A DNA stretch of 64,000 bases from Paenarthrobacter histidinolovorans (GTDB taxonomy: Bacteria > Actinomycetota > Actinomycetes > Actinomycetales > Micrococcaceae), in contig NZ_BMPM01000010.1 in NCBI RefSeq assembly GCF_014647595.1, positions 1-64,000 on the forward strand, given 5' to 3'. Under the pieces are notes generated by a model. That model ran no database searches. It worked only from the letters and a program-made list of their open reading frames with translations, and was not told where the DNA came from. Position numbers and translations under genes: made by a program. How positions within the stretch are numbered: the first letter of the stretch is position 1; the number at the start of each line of letters is the position of its first letter. Of this stretch, positions 25,783 through 34,606 are shown piece by piece.

Positions 25783-26246
25783 GTCGCGAGCAGTTCGTCC
25801 AGGCGCTCGTATCCTTCCACCACTCCATAGTTCATTCCGGTAGCCAGGGCCATGTCGCGTGCTTCCACCGTTGGGTAGACCTCGTGCGCCACGATCCGGG
25901 TGCGGCCATCGACTTCCTCGAACGTGGTGCTGCTGATACCGACCTGGTTGGGGGCGCCGTCGAATTCGAACGTCATGATGATCAGTGCATCAGTCTCCAC
26001 CGTATGGAACACGCCGTGGAAGCCAAACATGGCGTCCTCATGTCCGCTCTCGTAGTGCCAGGTGCCGCCGGTAGTCGCGTCGTATTTGGTGACGTTGAGC
26101 CTGGCTTCACGCGGCCCCAGCCATTTTGCCAGGAGGTCCGGGTCAGTGTGGGCTTTGAAGACTGCGCTGATGGGAGCGTCGAAGTCCCGGACCGTGTCAA
26201 CGAACGGTACGCCGTCGGCTGCGGTGATGGTGGTTGCATTGCTCAT
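25779..26246 (-). CDS. SRPBCC/AHSA1 domain protein
   Basis: A 155-residue helix-grip (START-like) protein. Typical AHSA1 blocks are VRDFDAPISAVFKAHTDPDLLAKWLGP and a GMNYGVVEGYERLDELLA C-terminus. The family binds hydrophobic ligands; no ligand is known here. It is the second gene of an ArsR-SRPBCC pair, a very common actinobacterial arrangement, and its ATG overlaps the ArsR stop as ATGA. AGAGGAAC serves as ribosome site. Confidence 0.85.
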   Translation of the reverse strand: MSNATTITAADGVPFVDTVRDFDAPISAVFKAHTDPDLLAKWLGPREARLNVTKYDATTGGTWHYESGHEDAMFGFHGVFHTVETDALIIMTFEFDGAPNQVGISSTTFEEVDGRTRIVAHEVYPTVEARDMALATGMNYGVVEGYERLDELLAT

Positions 26247-26632
26247 TTCAGTTCCTCTTTCTTTGCTTGTTCCTGTGGGGAGGTGTCGTTGGCGAGCAAC
26301 TGGTCGAGTCGCCGGAAGCGGGACTCGGCGATCAGTCGGTACTGGTCGATCCACGCAGTCAGGCGCTCCAGTGCAGCCGCGTCCAGATGGACGGGCCTGC
26401 GCTGGGCGTCCCGGGAGCGGGTCACCAAGCCTGCTTGTTCCAGGACCTGGATGTGTTTGGAAACAGCCTGCTTGGTAATGGCGAACGGTTCCGCGAGCTC
26501 GTTGACAGTGGCATCTCCCCGGGAAAGCCGGGCAACGATGGCCCGCCGGACCGGATCCGCCAGAGCCATGAAGGCCCTGTCCAGGGTGTCGGGACTCCTG
26601 TCCAGGCCGGAACCTGAAGCATCGCGTGTCAT
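26243..26632 (-). CDS. ArsR family winged-helix regulator
   Basis: A 129-residue regulator with the ArsR core LDRAFMALADPVRRAIVARL, TVNELAEPFAITKQAVSKHI and a wing with RSRDAQRRP. It lacks the metal-binding Cys motifs of ArsR/SmtB, so it belongs to the non-metal group that accompanies SRPBCC genes. It probably represses its own operon through the palindrome at 26651-26688. Confidence 0.88.
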   Translation of the reverse strand: MTRDASGSGLDRSPDTLDRAFMALADPVRRAIVARLSRGDATVNELAEPFAITKQAVSKHIQVLEQAGLVTRSRDAQRRPVHLDAAALERLTAWIDQYRLIAESRFRRLDQLLANDTSPQEQAKKEELK

Positions 26633-26650
26633 GTACCAGTAAGCCTTTCA

Positions 26651-26688
26651 TAATCAACCAATCGCTTGATCAATCAAATGGTTGATTA
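26651..26688. promoter_or_regulatory. ArsR operator palindrome
   Basis: TAATCAACCA (26651-26660) and TGGTTGATTA (26679-26688) are perfect inverted repeats around an inner TTGATCAA. The site lies 19 nt upstream of the ArsR start in an AT-rich patch and is the likely autoregulatory operator. Confidence 0.65.
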
Positions 26689-26725
26689 AGAGATTACGCC
26701 TGCAACTGACCATGCGCAACGGTTT

Positions 26726-27697
26726 TTATTCGCCGCCCAGTTGCCTGAAATCGTTCTCCCACAAGCGCCGCATCTCGGCGTCTTTGCGGATGACCTCCAT
26801 GGATTCAAGCTCCGCCGGTGGGGCAGTCCGCTTGGATCGGGGCGTCAACGTCCGGCGCCCCTGGTCCAAAGCCAGGAGGGCCCTGTCGGTGAGGGCATCA
26901 TTCTTCAAGGCCAAATTGGTTTTCCTGCGCCGAAGGACTTCCTTCAACGCAGCCTGGGCAGAGTCAAAGTCGCCCCGGGCCCGCTGTGAACGCGCCCGGA
27001 TCAGCAACAACGCGGCCGAGAGGTCGTCAGTGTTCAACAGGCCCTCAGTCCAGCCCACAACATCGCGGTGGCGCTCCAAGGAGAACGCAGCCGTGCACCG
27101 CGCCAAGGCAGAAGGCAACGACGGCGGCAAAGCTGCCACGGCTTCGAGGGCGGCTTCGGTCATCCCCATTTCCCGGAGACAGTGGGCCAATGCCAGGAAC
27201 ACGGACTCCTCGCTGAACAGCACCGGCACCTCGATGCGTTCGGCAACCTCAACCCTGGTGACCACCTGCCCAAGGTACATGGCCGAGAACTGGCTGGCGT
27301 CGTCGTCGATCCTTGTCGTCAGCCCCCGCTGCAGCAGTTCCGACGCCCGCAGGAACCCGCCGTGCTTGTAAACAAGCAGCCCGGCCATAATGTGGCACAA
27401 GCCCGCCCAGCCCGGGTTCGTCCTGGCGAAGGCAAGGAGACGGTCCGGTTCGGTGGAGGAGAACACAGCCTCATGCATGGCCTTTGCGGGCTTGGAGGAC
27501 AGCATCTTCAGCCTGGGGACACCGCCCACGAGGGACAACCGCGCGTGGTCCCGGCCGCTGAGGACACCGGAGAGGACATCGTTGACTCCGTCGGCGAGTC
27601 CGCGCACCGGCGTCCGGACGTACCCTTCCCGGAAGGGAGTCAGATCCCGGACATCATGAAAAATTGTGTGCACGCGACCATTCGGCACTTGGCTCAT
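26726..27697 (-). CDS. Unknown alpha-helical (TPR-like) protein
   Basis: A 323-residue soluble protein that I do not recognise as a named family. From residue ~75 it consists of paired amphipathic helices with TPR-like spacing (PGWAGLCHIMAGLLVYKHGG, ASELLQRGLTT, LLIRARSQRARGDFDSAQAA), and the C-terminus is highly charged. There are no catalytic motifs and no signal peptide. TAGCAT lies six bases before ATG 27697, with no Shine-Dalgarno, so it is probably leaderless. Confidence 0.6.
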   Translation of the reverse strand: MSQVPNGRVHTIFHDVRDLTPFREGYVRTPVRGLADGVNDVLSGVLSGRDHARLSLVGGVPRLKMLSSKPAKAMHEAVFSSTEPDRLLAFARTNPGWAGLCHIMAGLLVYKHGGFLRASELLQRGLTTRIDDDASQFSAMYLGQVVTRVEVAERIEVPVLFSEESVFLALAHCLREMGMTEAALEAVAALPPSLPSALARCTAAFSLERHRDVVGWTEGLLNTDDLSAALLLIRARSQRARGDFDSAQAALKEVLRRRKTNLALKNDALTDRALLALDQGRRTLTPRSKRTAPPAELESMEVIRKDAEMRRLWENDFRQLGGE

Positions 27698-27854
27698 GAA
27701 TCCATGCTAGCCGCCCCCTGAACTGGGCTCATCCCCCTGCTATCCAGAGCATTTCAGGAGTATTATGGCGGCGTCGGCAAGGTTTTGCCACACCCCTTGC
27801 CGCAGGTCGGCTCTCCATGAGAAGAGCCGGGTAACCGCGTGAAAGGGAGGACTG

Positions 27855-28334
27855 ATGACCACCGCTTCGCACCCCGCCGAACACCACCACATGATGGGGT
27901 TGACACTTCGCAACACCGCCATGGGCGTTGGCATTGTATTTCTGCTGGTAGGCGTCCTGGGCTTCATCCCGGGAATCACCACCAATTACGGCGCCATGAC
28001 CTTTGCGGGACATGAATCCGGCGCCATGCTGCTTGGAGTCTTCCAAGTGTCCATACTCCACAACATCGTTCACCTGCTGTTCGGCGTGGCCGGATTGGCC
28101 ATGGCAAGGAACGACCGCATGGCCCGCCTGTTCCTTCTGGGCGGCGGCGCTGTGTACATCGTTCTTTGGATCTACGGCCTGGTCATCAACCAGGAAACGG
28201 GCGCCAACTTCGTCCCGTTCAACACGGCCGATAACTGGCTCCACCTGATCCTTGGCGTTGCCATGATCGGCCTTGGCGCCTGGCTGGGCAGGGATGCCAT
28301 GGACGAAACCACCGCGACGCGAAGGAAGATGTAA
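27855..28334 (+). CDS. DUF4383 family membrane protein
   Basis: A 159-residue protein with four hydrophobic helices after a His-rich N-terminus (HPAEHHHMMG). The blocks NIVHLLFGVAGLAMAR and NWLHLILGVAMIGLG are those of the actinobacterial DUF4383 family, whose function is unknown. AAGGGAGG precedes the ATG. A clear terminator follows. Confidence 0.82.
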   Translation: MTTASHPAEHHHMMGLTLRNTAMGVGIVFLLVGVLGFIPGITTNYGAMTFAGHESGAMLLGVFQVSILHNIVHLLFGVAGLAMARNDRMARLFLLGGGAVYIVLWIYGLVINQETGANFVPFNTADNWLHLILGVAMIGLGAWLGRDAMDETTATRRKM

Positions 28335-28362
28335 CCCTTCGGCAGCGGTTGACAGAAGAACG

Positions 28363-28400
28363 ACGGCGACCGTCCCCTTTCGTGGGACGGCCGCCGTTTT
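28363..28400 (+). terminator. Rho-independent terminator after DUF4383 gene
   Basis: A 14-bp stem with one mismatch (28363-28376 with 28384-28397) around CTTTCGT is followed by TTT. It probably also stops the convergent polygalacturonase gene. Confidence 0.85.
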
Positions 28401-28426
28401 CATGGCCCGGGATGTAGTGGCAGGCG

Positions 28427-30475
28427 CTACCGCGGATGGGGCATGGGGCTCACGTTCGTGAACGTGTTTCCCGTGGAGTACTGGTCCAGGCGCCAGGGGT
28501 TGGCGTTGTTCCGCACACTCTGGAACGTCACACCGTCAAAGGTGGAATCCTGCAGCCCCCTGATGTTGGCGGGATTGACGTTGCGGAACACCACATCCTG
28601 GAAAGTGAAGGCACTGAGAGTAGCTGTTCCTTCACCAAGGGACGGGCCCGCCTGGATATCGATGACCGGTTTGCTGTCGGATACTGCCATGCCGCACGTT
28701 GGCGAGTTGTTGCCATCCACGGAGACATTCCGGACCACCACGTCTTTGAAAGTGGCAGACTCCGCAGCAACATACCCGGACGGCGATTGGTTGTAGCTCA
28801 GCGACATGATGAATGCACTGCTGCCCATGCAGGCCATGGCGGTGTCGCGGAAGAGGAAGTCCCGGCCGCCACCGGCCATGTCCGAGGTACTTTTCATCCG
28901 CAGGCCGCCGGTTTCAACTTTGTACATGACGTTGTCCTCAGCGAGCACCCGCTGCACCCAGGCTGCGGTGTTGGAACCGACAGCGACTCCGCCGTGGCCC
29001 ATGCGCATGTAGTTGTTGAAGATCCAGACGTTCTCGCTCGGCCGGCCCTGCGCCCCGTACTTGCCCTGGCCGGCCGCGAAGTTGACCTGGTCGTCTCCGG
29101 TATCGAAGAAGTTGTTCACAACGATGCCGTTGTTTGCGCCGCCAAACTCCAGGCCGTCACCGTTGTTGGCGTTGAACGTGGTGTGCCGCATACCGTTCAC
29201 CGTGCTGTTCTCCGTGTCCAGGATCATCACGCCGTGGAACGCGGGGTTGTCCGCCGTGATTCCCTCGATGTAAAGGTTTTCTACTCCCATGAAGGTCATC
29301 AGGCTGGACCTGTATTGGCCGTACAGTACGGAGTCGTCCAGGGTTTCCGGTCGGTTGATAATCCCAATGAGGGAATCCGGGTTCTCCTTGGCCTTGCGGA
29401 ACTGGTCCGCCGCCAACAAGCCATCGTCCAGCACTTTGGCGGCGGAGCTTGCCGCATATTGGGGAAGTTCGTTGCCCGCTTCATCCACTATCGACCCCTC
29501 AACGGTGCGCTTCCAGCCATTTCCGTCCACCACGCCCTTGCCGACAATGCGGACATTGCTGGCCGCAGCGCCAGGTTCGCGTCCCGCCGTCGAGCGGCCG
29601 TTGTCTTCCGGAAGGACATTAAGGAGCGACGGCGGCCGGCGGTAGTTCCGGTATTCGGACTCGACAGGGAGGGGCTCAGGTACGGGGTAGAGGTAATAGC
29701 CCTTCTCCAACGGATAGTCCTCCGCTTGGTCGGAGCCGAGCAGCCGCGCACCGTCCTGGAGCTCCAGGGTCATGTCCGAGTGAAGGAAGAGTGCCCCCGT
29801 TTTGAAAGTTCCTGCAGGAACAACAACGGTACAGCCCGGCGTTCGACAGGTATCAATGGCTTTCTGGATGGCAGCGGTATTCAACGTTTTCGCGTCACCT
29901 ACGGCCTTGTACGCGGGACTGGTGATCGTGACTTGGTGCCGCACCGGCGTGGTGGTGACCGTGATGGGCACGCTTGGCCGGGATTCACTGCCGTCGGCCC
30001 TGACAGCAGTAACAGTGAACTGGTAGCTGGTGCGCGGAGACAGGCCAGTCACTGTGAAGTTGTGGGCCACAGTCCGGGCGTGGAAGTGATCCTTGTCGGC
30101 GGCCCGGAATGCGTCCACGTATTCCTGGGCCGGCGAAAAGATCCGCGCATTTTCCTCGGCAGTCCCCAGCGTCCTGCCGTTCATGGAGACACGGTAGTCC
30201 ACGACGTCGTCGTAGAGGTCCGGTTTGTTCCACACAAGCAGCGTCTTGTCACTGCCGGTAGCCTGCGAAGGGACACACAGGTTTTGCGGTGCCCTGCCGT
30301 TGCCGGACTCAAGATGGACGCTGGTACTGGAGCATGCCGGGCTGTCGGTTTTGGCTGCAGGAGCCGCACTTGCCGGCAATCCCACGGCTGCGACGCAGGT
30401 CAAGCCCATCACTGCTGCGAGCGTTATGCCTCCCAGGCTGTGGCGTAACTCCGGTTTTCTACGGGTCGATCGCAT
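28427..30475 (-). CDS. Secreted GH28 polygalacturonase with fibronectin-III domain
   Basis: A 682-residue pectin-degrading enzyme. It has an N-terminal signal peptide (MRSTRRK, hydrophobic stretch, ASAAPAA cleavage region), then an FnIII-like domain (about 60-170) and a right-handed beta-helix of glycoside hydrolase family 28. Catalytic motifs are NNGDG (Asp near 440), DTGDD (Asp 461/462) and G-H-G (His near 494), in the exo-polygalacturonase style. It releases galacturonic acid outside the cell. GGAAGGATC precedes ATG 30475. No uptake or galacturonate gene is nearby. Confidence 0.9.
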   Translation of the reverse strand: MRSTRRKPELRHSLGGITLAAVMGLTCVAAVGLPASAAPAAKTDSPACSSTSVHLESGNGRAPQNLCVPSQATGSDKTLLVWNKPDLYDDVVDYRVSMNGRTLGTAEENARIFSPAQEYVDAFRAADKDHFHARTVAHNFTVTGLSPRTSYQFTVTAVRADGSESRPSVPITVTTTPVRHQVTITSPAYKAVGDAKTLNTAAIQKAIDTCRTPGCTVVVPAGTFKTGALFLHSDMTLELQDGARLLGSDQAEDYPLEKGYYLYPVPEPLPVESEYRNYRRPPSLLNVLPEDNGRSTAGREPGAAASNVRIVGKGVVDGNGWKRTVEGSIVDEAGNELPQYAASSAAKVLDDGLLAADQFRKAKENPDSLIGIINRPETLDDSVLYGQYRSSLMTFMGVENLYIEGITADNPAFHGVMILDTENSTVNGMRHTTFNANNGDGLEFGGANNGIVVNNFFDTGDDQVNFAAGQGKYGAQGRPSENVWIFNNYMRMGHGGVAVGSNTAAWVQRVLAEDNVMYKVETGGLRMKSTSDMAGGGRDFLFRDTAMACMGSSAFIMSLSYNQSPSGYVAAESATFKDVVVRNVSVDGNNSPTCGMAVSDSKPVIDIQAGPSLGEGTATLSAFTFQDVVFRNVNPANIRGLQDSTFDGVTFQSVRNNANPWRLDQYSTGNTFTNVSPMPHPR

Positions 30476-30554
30476 GGATGATCCTTCCCGGGGCACAACG
30501 GCGTGCCCCAGCACTTGGAGGCTCAGGGCTCTCCGGAATGTTTGGGAAACAGCA

Positions 30555-30568
30555 AGAAAACGTTTTCT
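30555..30568. promoter_or_regulatory. LacI-family operator before the polygalacturonase gene
   Basis: AGAAAACGTTTTCT is a perfect 14-bp palindrome with the central CG typical of LacI/GalR operators. It lies 80 nt upstream of the GH28 start. No LacI-family gene occurs in the window. Confidence 0.6.
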
Positions 30569-30615
30569 CAAACACCCTAGGAAGGAATTGGCGAGGGGTC
30601 AAGCACTTTGATGAG

Positions 30616-30747
30616 CGTCCAGATCGCCGGATTGTGCCGGGATCGCTGGATAGGTACGGCGATCCCGCAGCTTTCCGGCGATCTCGCGGCCGGAAGCCCT
30701 ACACGCGGCCCCTACACACGGCCCAGCACGTCGATGTCTTCCAGGAG
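30616..30747 (-). repeat. 132-bp dispersed repeat, copy 2
   Basis: This is the reverse complement of 15767-15898 with three mismatches. It starts 8 nt after the IclR stop codon and points in the same direction as that gene. It carries a non-coding copy of the last ten GNAT-AAA+ codons plus stop, and the same nested inverted repeats. The copied codons are not in the IclR frame. Confidence 0.85.
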
Positions 30748-30755
30748 ATGGGCGC

Positions 30756-31571
30756 CTACCGCGGAGAGCGGCCACCCAGGCGGGAGGTGACCTTGGCGGC
30801 GGCTTCGGCGCAGGCTTCCCCCAGGCTGGCGAGGGTGTCTTGGGATACCCGGAACTTGGGGGCAGGAATCAAGACGGAGGCCACGATGTCGCCCCTGTGG
30901 TCATAAACCGGCGAAGCAACGCCGACCTCTTCGATGGAGGTTTCGCCGAAGTTGGCGGCCCAACCCCGTTTCGCGGCCTCCTCAAGCCGGGCCAGGTAGC
31001 TTTCCACCGAAGCTTCGTCCAAACCCGGCAGCATGATGGATCCACTGCGCAACAGTTTCCGCACCCGATCCTTGTGCTCGGCGGCCAGGAAGACCTGCAC
31101 CGAAGAACTCAATGCCTCGTTGTATCGCGCACCGAGTGGAGCCAGGTGTTTTACCTGGTGACGGCTGGGGATCTGCTCCACGCACATCGACTCGACGCCG
31201 TTCCACACCATGAGTGCGCTTGTCTCGCCTGTACGTTCGGTCAACTCCCGCAGGACGGGGTAGGCCACGCGCCTCTCTTCGAGTTCCGCCAGGAGGGGGC
31301 CAGCCATGGCGATCATTCCCAGCCCCAAGCGGAACCTGCGCGAATCGACGTCGCGCTCTACCAGGTTCTCTTGTTCCAGCGTCGCGAGGATGCGGGAAAC
31401 AGTGCTCTTGTGCAGTCCGATCCGGCCTGCAATTTCGGTGACTCCCAGCAGCGGTTCGTCTGCCGTAAAGCTCCGAAGCACCGCGATTGCGTTGACGATG
31501 ACGGAGGTGCTCTTGCTGTCGCCGTTACCGTTGTTGCTGTCGGGAGTCTCGCTGGATTCCGTGGGAGTCAT
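30756..31571 (-). CDS. IclR family transcriptional regulator
   Basis: A 271-residue regulator with an N-terminal winged helix (VIVNAIAVLRSFTADEPLLG, IAGRIGLHKSTVSRILATLE) and a C-terminal IclR effector domain (RRVAYPVLRELTERTGETS, SPVYDHRGDIVASVLIPAP). It precedes creatinase and its transporter in the same leftward direction and probably controls them. TATAGT (31578-31583, minus strand) ends six bases before ATG 31571, implying a leaderless transcript. The frame continues upstream, but the extension is unlikely. Confidence 0.88.
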   Translation of the reverse strand: MTPTESSETPDSNNGNGDSKSTSVIVNAIAVLRSFTADEPLLGVTEIAGRIGLHKSTVSRILATLEQENLVERDVDSRRFRLGLGMIAMAGPLLAELEERRVAYPVLRELTERTGETSALMVWNGVESMCVEQIPSRHQVKHLAPLGARYNEALSSSVQVFLAAEHKDRVRKLLRSGSIMLPGLDEASVESYLARLEEAAKRGWAANFGETSIEEVGVASPVYDHRGDIVASVLIPAPKFRVSQDTLASLGEACAEAAAKVTSRLGGRSPR

Positions 31572-31658
31572 GGGATCACTATATTTCGCCTCGGCCGCCC
31601 GGAAGTTCCGGACGGCGGCCGGCGGACGCCGTGCACTGCGCCCGCCGGCCATTCCACG

Positions 31659-32915
31659 CTAGGCTCCGATGATGTTGTACTCGGGACCGAACGGGAACTT
31701 GGTGATGTTCTCCGCGCCGTCCTCGCCGACCACCAGGATGTCGTGCTCGCGGTAACCGCCGGCGCCCGGCTGTCCGTCCAGCACCGTGATCATCGGCTCC
31801 ATGGAAACCACCATGCCCGGTTCCAGCACGGTATCGATGTCCTCGCGCAGTTCAAGGCCGGCTTCACGTCCGTAGTAATGGCTCAGCACACCGAACGAGT
31901 GGCCGTAGCCGAACGTACGGTTGGCCAGCAGACCGTGGCTGATGTAGATCTCGTTGAGCTCCGCAGCGATGTCCTTGCAGACAGCACCGGGCTTGATGAG
32001 TTCCAGTCCGCGCTTGTGGACCTCAACATTGATGTTCCACAGTTCCAGGGAGCGGGCATCCGGTTCGCCGTAGAACAGGGTGCGCTCAAGGGCGGTGTAG
32101 TAGCCGCTGGTCATCGGGAAGCAGTTCAGGGACAGGATGTCGTGTTCCTGGATCTTGCGGGTGGTGGCCCAGTTGTGGGCGCCGTCGGTGTTGATGCCCG
32201 ACTGGAACCACACCCAGGTATCGCGGATTTCGGAGTCCGGGAACGTGCGGGCGATTTCGTGAACCATGGCCTCGGTGCCGATCAAGGCCACCTCATACTC
32301 CGTGATGCCCGCAGTGATCGCATTGCGGATGGCTTCGCCGCCCAGGTCACCGATGCGCGCTCCGTGCTTGATGACGGCAATCTCTTCATCGGACTTGATC
32401 ATGCGCTGGCGCATGGCTGCCTGCGCTACGTCCACCAGGGCTGCTCCGGAGAATGCGGCCTGGATCTTGTTCCGGTTGTCCAACGGCAGCGAGTCATCTT
32501 CGACGCCGATGCGGCGGGGGTTGATACCGCGGGTCCTCAGGACTTCCTGGATGGCATGGATGTAGTTGTCGCGGCGCCAGTCCGTGTACACGAGGTTGTC
32601 GCCGTAACTGCGGCGCCAAGGCATACCGGCGTCGATGTTTGCCGTAATGGTGACAGTGTCATCCTTGGTGACCACCATGCCGTAAGAACGGCCGAAGTAG
32701 GTGAAGAGGAAATCGGAGTAGTACTTGATGGAGTGGTAGCTGGTGAGGACGACGGCGTCGAGGTCCTTTTCGGCCATGATCCTGCGGAGTCCGGCGAGGC
32801 GGCGTTCGAACTCAGCATCGGAAAAGGTCAGCGACACTTTCCCGCCGTTGTTGAGGACCTTGGTGCGCTCGAGGTTTGCGATGTCGTTGACGGACTCGTT
32901 TTCGGTGATGGTCAT
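31659..32915 (-). CDS. Creatinase (creatine amidinohydrolase), M24 fold
   Basis: A 418-residue pita-bread enzyme related to M24 aminopeptidases that hydrolyses creatine to sarcosine and urea. N-terminal domain blocks (AGLRRIMAEKDLDAVVLTSY, IKYYSDFLFTYFGRSYG, ANIDAGMPWRRSYGDN) and C-terminal VWFQSGINTDGAHNWAT and MVVSMEPMIT follow creatinase, and the metal ligands of M24 peptidases are not conserved. ATG 32915 has AAAGGA eight bases upstream. The product sarcosine would feed the sarcosine oxidase operon about 4 kb away. Creatininase is not in the window. Confidence 0.9.
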   Translation of the reverse strand: MTITENESVNDIANLERTKVLNNGGKVSLTFSDAEFERRLAGLRRIMAEKDLDAVVLTSYHSIKYYSDFLFTYFGRSYGMVVTKDDTVTITANIDAGMPWRRSYGDNLVYTDWRRDNYIHAIQEVLRTRGINPRRIGVEDDSLPLDNRNKIQAAFSGAALVDVAQAAMRQRMIKSDEEIAVIKHGARIGDLGGEAIRNAITAGITEYEVALIGTEAMVHEIARTFPDSEIRDTWVWFQSGINTDGAHNWATTRKIQEHDILSLNCFPMTSGYYTALERTLFYGEPDARSLELWNINVEVHKRGLELIKPGAVCKDIAAELNEIYISHGLLANRTFGYGHSFGVLSHYYGREAGLELREDIDTVLEPGMVVSMEPMITVLDGQPGAGGYREHDILVVGEDGAENITKFPFGPEYNIIGA

Positions 32916-32943
32916 GGTGGTTCCTTTCAATGGGTTGGTTGTT

Positions 32944-34317
32944 CTAGTCCTGCTGCAGCGGCTTCTTTGACGTTTCTGCTGCGAAAAGGACTGCGATGAG
33001 GGAAACGAGGGCGGCGGCCACGAGGTACCAGCCGGGGGCCAGTTTGCTGTGGGTCATGCCGATCAGGAGTGTTGCCATGAAGGGTGCGGTGCCACCGAAC
33101 AAGGCATTGGAGAGGTTGAAGCTCACGGCAAAGCCGGTGTAGCGGACCTTCGTGGGGAAGAGTTCGGCGAGGAAACTGGGCAGGGTGCCGTCGTTGAGGG
33201 TGAGCATCCCGCCCAGCAGGATCTGCACCAACACGATCACCAGGAAGTTGCGGGTATCCAGAAGCATGAAGGCGGGCACCGTCAGCAGGATGAACAGGGC
33301 CGACGCCGTGAGGAGCATGCGCTTGCGGCCGAACTTGTCAGAGGCGATGCCGGTCAGGAAGATGAAGCCGATGTAACTGGCCAGGGCAATGGTGGTGGCC
33401 AGGAATGATTCCGTGGCTCCGAAGCCCAACTCTTCCGACAAGTACGTCGGCATGTAGCTCAGGATGACGTAGAAGCCCACGGCATTGAGCAGCACCGCGC
33501 CCGTGGCGATGATGAGTTGCTTCCGGTACGTCCTGAACATGGCGAAGGCAGGCGCTTTGACGGCCGTGTCCTTCTCGGCCAGTTCGCGGAACGCCGGCGT
33601 GTCCTCCAGCTTGGTGCGGATGTAGCGGCCGATCAGGCCCATGGGTGCCGCGAGGAGGAAGGGCAGGCGCCAGCCCCATTCGTTCAGCTGCTCTGCGGTG
33701 AGGACTGAACTCAACAGGGCGGCAAGCAAGGACCCCAGCAGCAGTCCCGCTGCGGTACTGGCGGGCACGACGGCGGCATACAGTCCGCGGCGATTGGCCG
33801 GTGCGTACTCCACCAGGAAGGCGGACGCGCCCGCATATTCGCCGGCCGCGGAGAAGCCTTGGACCACGCGGACCAGCAGGAGCAGAATCGGCGCCATCAC
33901 GCCGATGGTCGCGTAACCCGGGATAAGCGCGATGCAGAACGTGGCCACGGACATCAGGACGATCGAAAGACTGAGTGCTTGCTTACGGCCGAGCCTGTCT
34001 CCGATGTGCCCCCAGATGAAACCGCCGAGCGGCCTCACGAAGAAGCTGATGGCAAAGACACCGAATGTCGCCAGCAGGGCCGTTTGACGGTCGGATTCCG
34101 GGAAGAACACCGACGAGATGATGCCGGCCAAGTAGCCATAGACGGCGTAATCGAACCATTCGACGAAGTTGCCAATGAAGCTGGCAGTGACAACCCGCCG
34201 TCGAGTGTCCTTGCTGACCGTGTTCTTGCTGACCGTGTTCTTGGGGCTGGGTGTGTGGTTGGGGCCGGAGGCTTGTGAGGTGCCTCGCTCGGCTGCCACA
34301 GAGGATTCATTGCTCAT
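32944..34317 (-). CDS. MHS-type MFS transporter, probable creatine uptake
   Basis: A 457-residue, 12-helix symporter of the metabolite:H+ (ProP/KgtP-like) MFS group. NFVEWFDYAVYGYLA opens helix 1, GHIGDRLGRKQAL lies in the first cytoplasmic loop, and FGRKRMLL is its repeat in the second half. The N-terminal tail contains a short tandem repeat, KNTVSKNTVSKDT. It is the first gene of the creatinase operon (28-nt gap), so creatine or a related compound is the likely substrate (inference). Confidence 0.85.
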   Translation of the reverse strand: MSNESSVAAERGTSQASGPNHTPSPKNTVSKNTVSKDTRRRVVTASFIGNFVEWFDYAVYGYLAGIISSVFFPESDRQTALLATFGVFAISFFVRPLGGFIWGHIGDRLGRKQALSLSIVLMSVATFCIALIPGYATIGVMAPILLLLVRVVQGFSAAGEYAGASAFLVEYAPANRRGLYAAVVPASTAAGLLLGSLLAALLSSVLTAEQLNEWGWRLPFLLAAPMGLIGRYIRTKLEDTPAFRELAEKDTAVKAPAFAMFRTYRKQLIIATGAVLLNAVGFYVILSYMPTYLSEELGFGATESFLATTIALASYIGFIFLTGIASDKFGRKRMLLTASALFILLTVPAFMLLDTRNFLVIVLVQILLGGMLTLNDGTLPSFLAELFPTKVRYTGFAVSFNLSNALFGGTAPFMATLLIGMTHSKLAPGWYLVAAALVSLIAVLFAAETSKKPLQQD

Positions 34318-34338
34318 GTGTCCACCAAAATGATTTGG

Positions 34339-34507
34339 GTTGCATTCAACGCAACGCTGTTGCACCAGAGTATGTGTGTGTTGGATCACGGTCAAGAGGT
34401 GATTCGAATAATTATGGATAGCCCTTCTGGCGCGTTTTCTGGAAGGGGGCGCAGTGGCTTGACTCAAGAGCGTGTTGCATTCAGCGATTCCATGTTGCGT
34501 TCACCGC
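34339..34507. promoter_or_regulatory. Three GTTGCRTTCA elements upstream of the creatine operon
   Basis: GTTGCATTCAACGCAAC at 34339-34355 is a near-palindrome. GTTGCATTCAGCG starts at 34474 and GTTGCGTTCACCG at 34495. The repeated motif in the promoter region of the transporter-creatinase operon is a candidate binding site for the adjacent IclR regulator. Confidence 0.5.
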
Positions 34508-34550
34508 TAAAACTGCCCAGCAACACGGTTGCTCAGTCGCTTAAAGAGAA

Positions 34551-34591
34551 AGCCCGACGTCGGCACCCAACCTGGGTGCCGACGTCGGGCT
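34551..34591 (-). terminator. Strong terminator after the GntR gene
   Basis: A perfect 19-bp stem with an ACC loop (34551-34569 with 34573-34591) lies 15 nt beyond the stop of the leftward GntR gene. On the minus strand it is followed by TTCTCTTT. Confidence 0.9.
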
Positions 34592-34606
34592 GGACGTAAG
34601 GAAGGG

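Noticed and set aside
28436..30448. Long plus-strand open frame opposite the polygalacturonase gene
   Set aside because: The polygalacturonase on the other strand has a signal peptide and all catalytic motifs, so this is a shadow frame.
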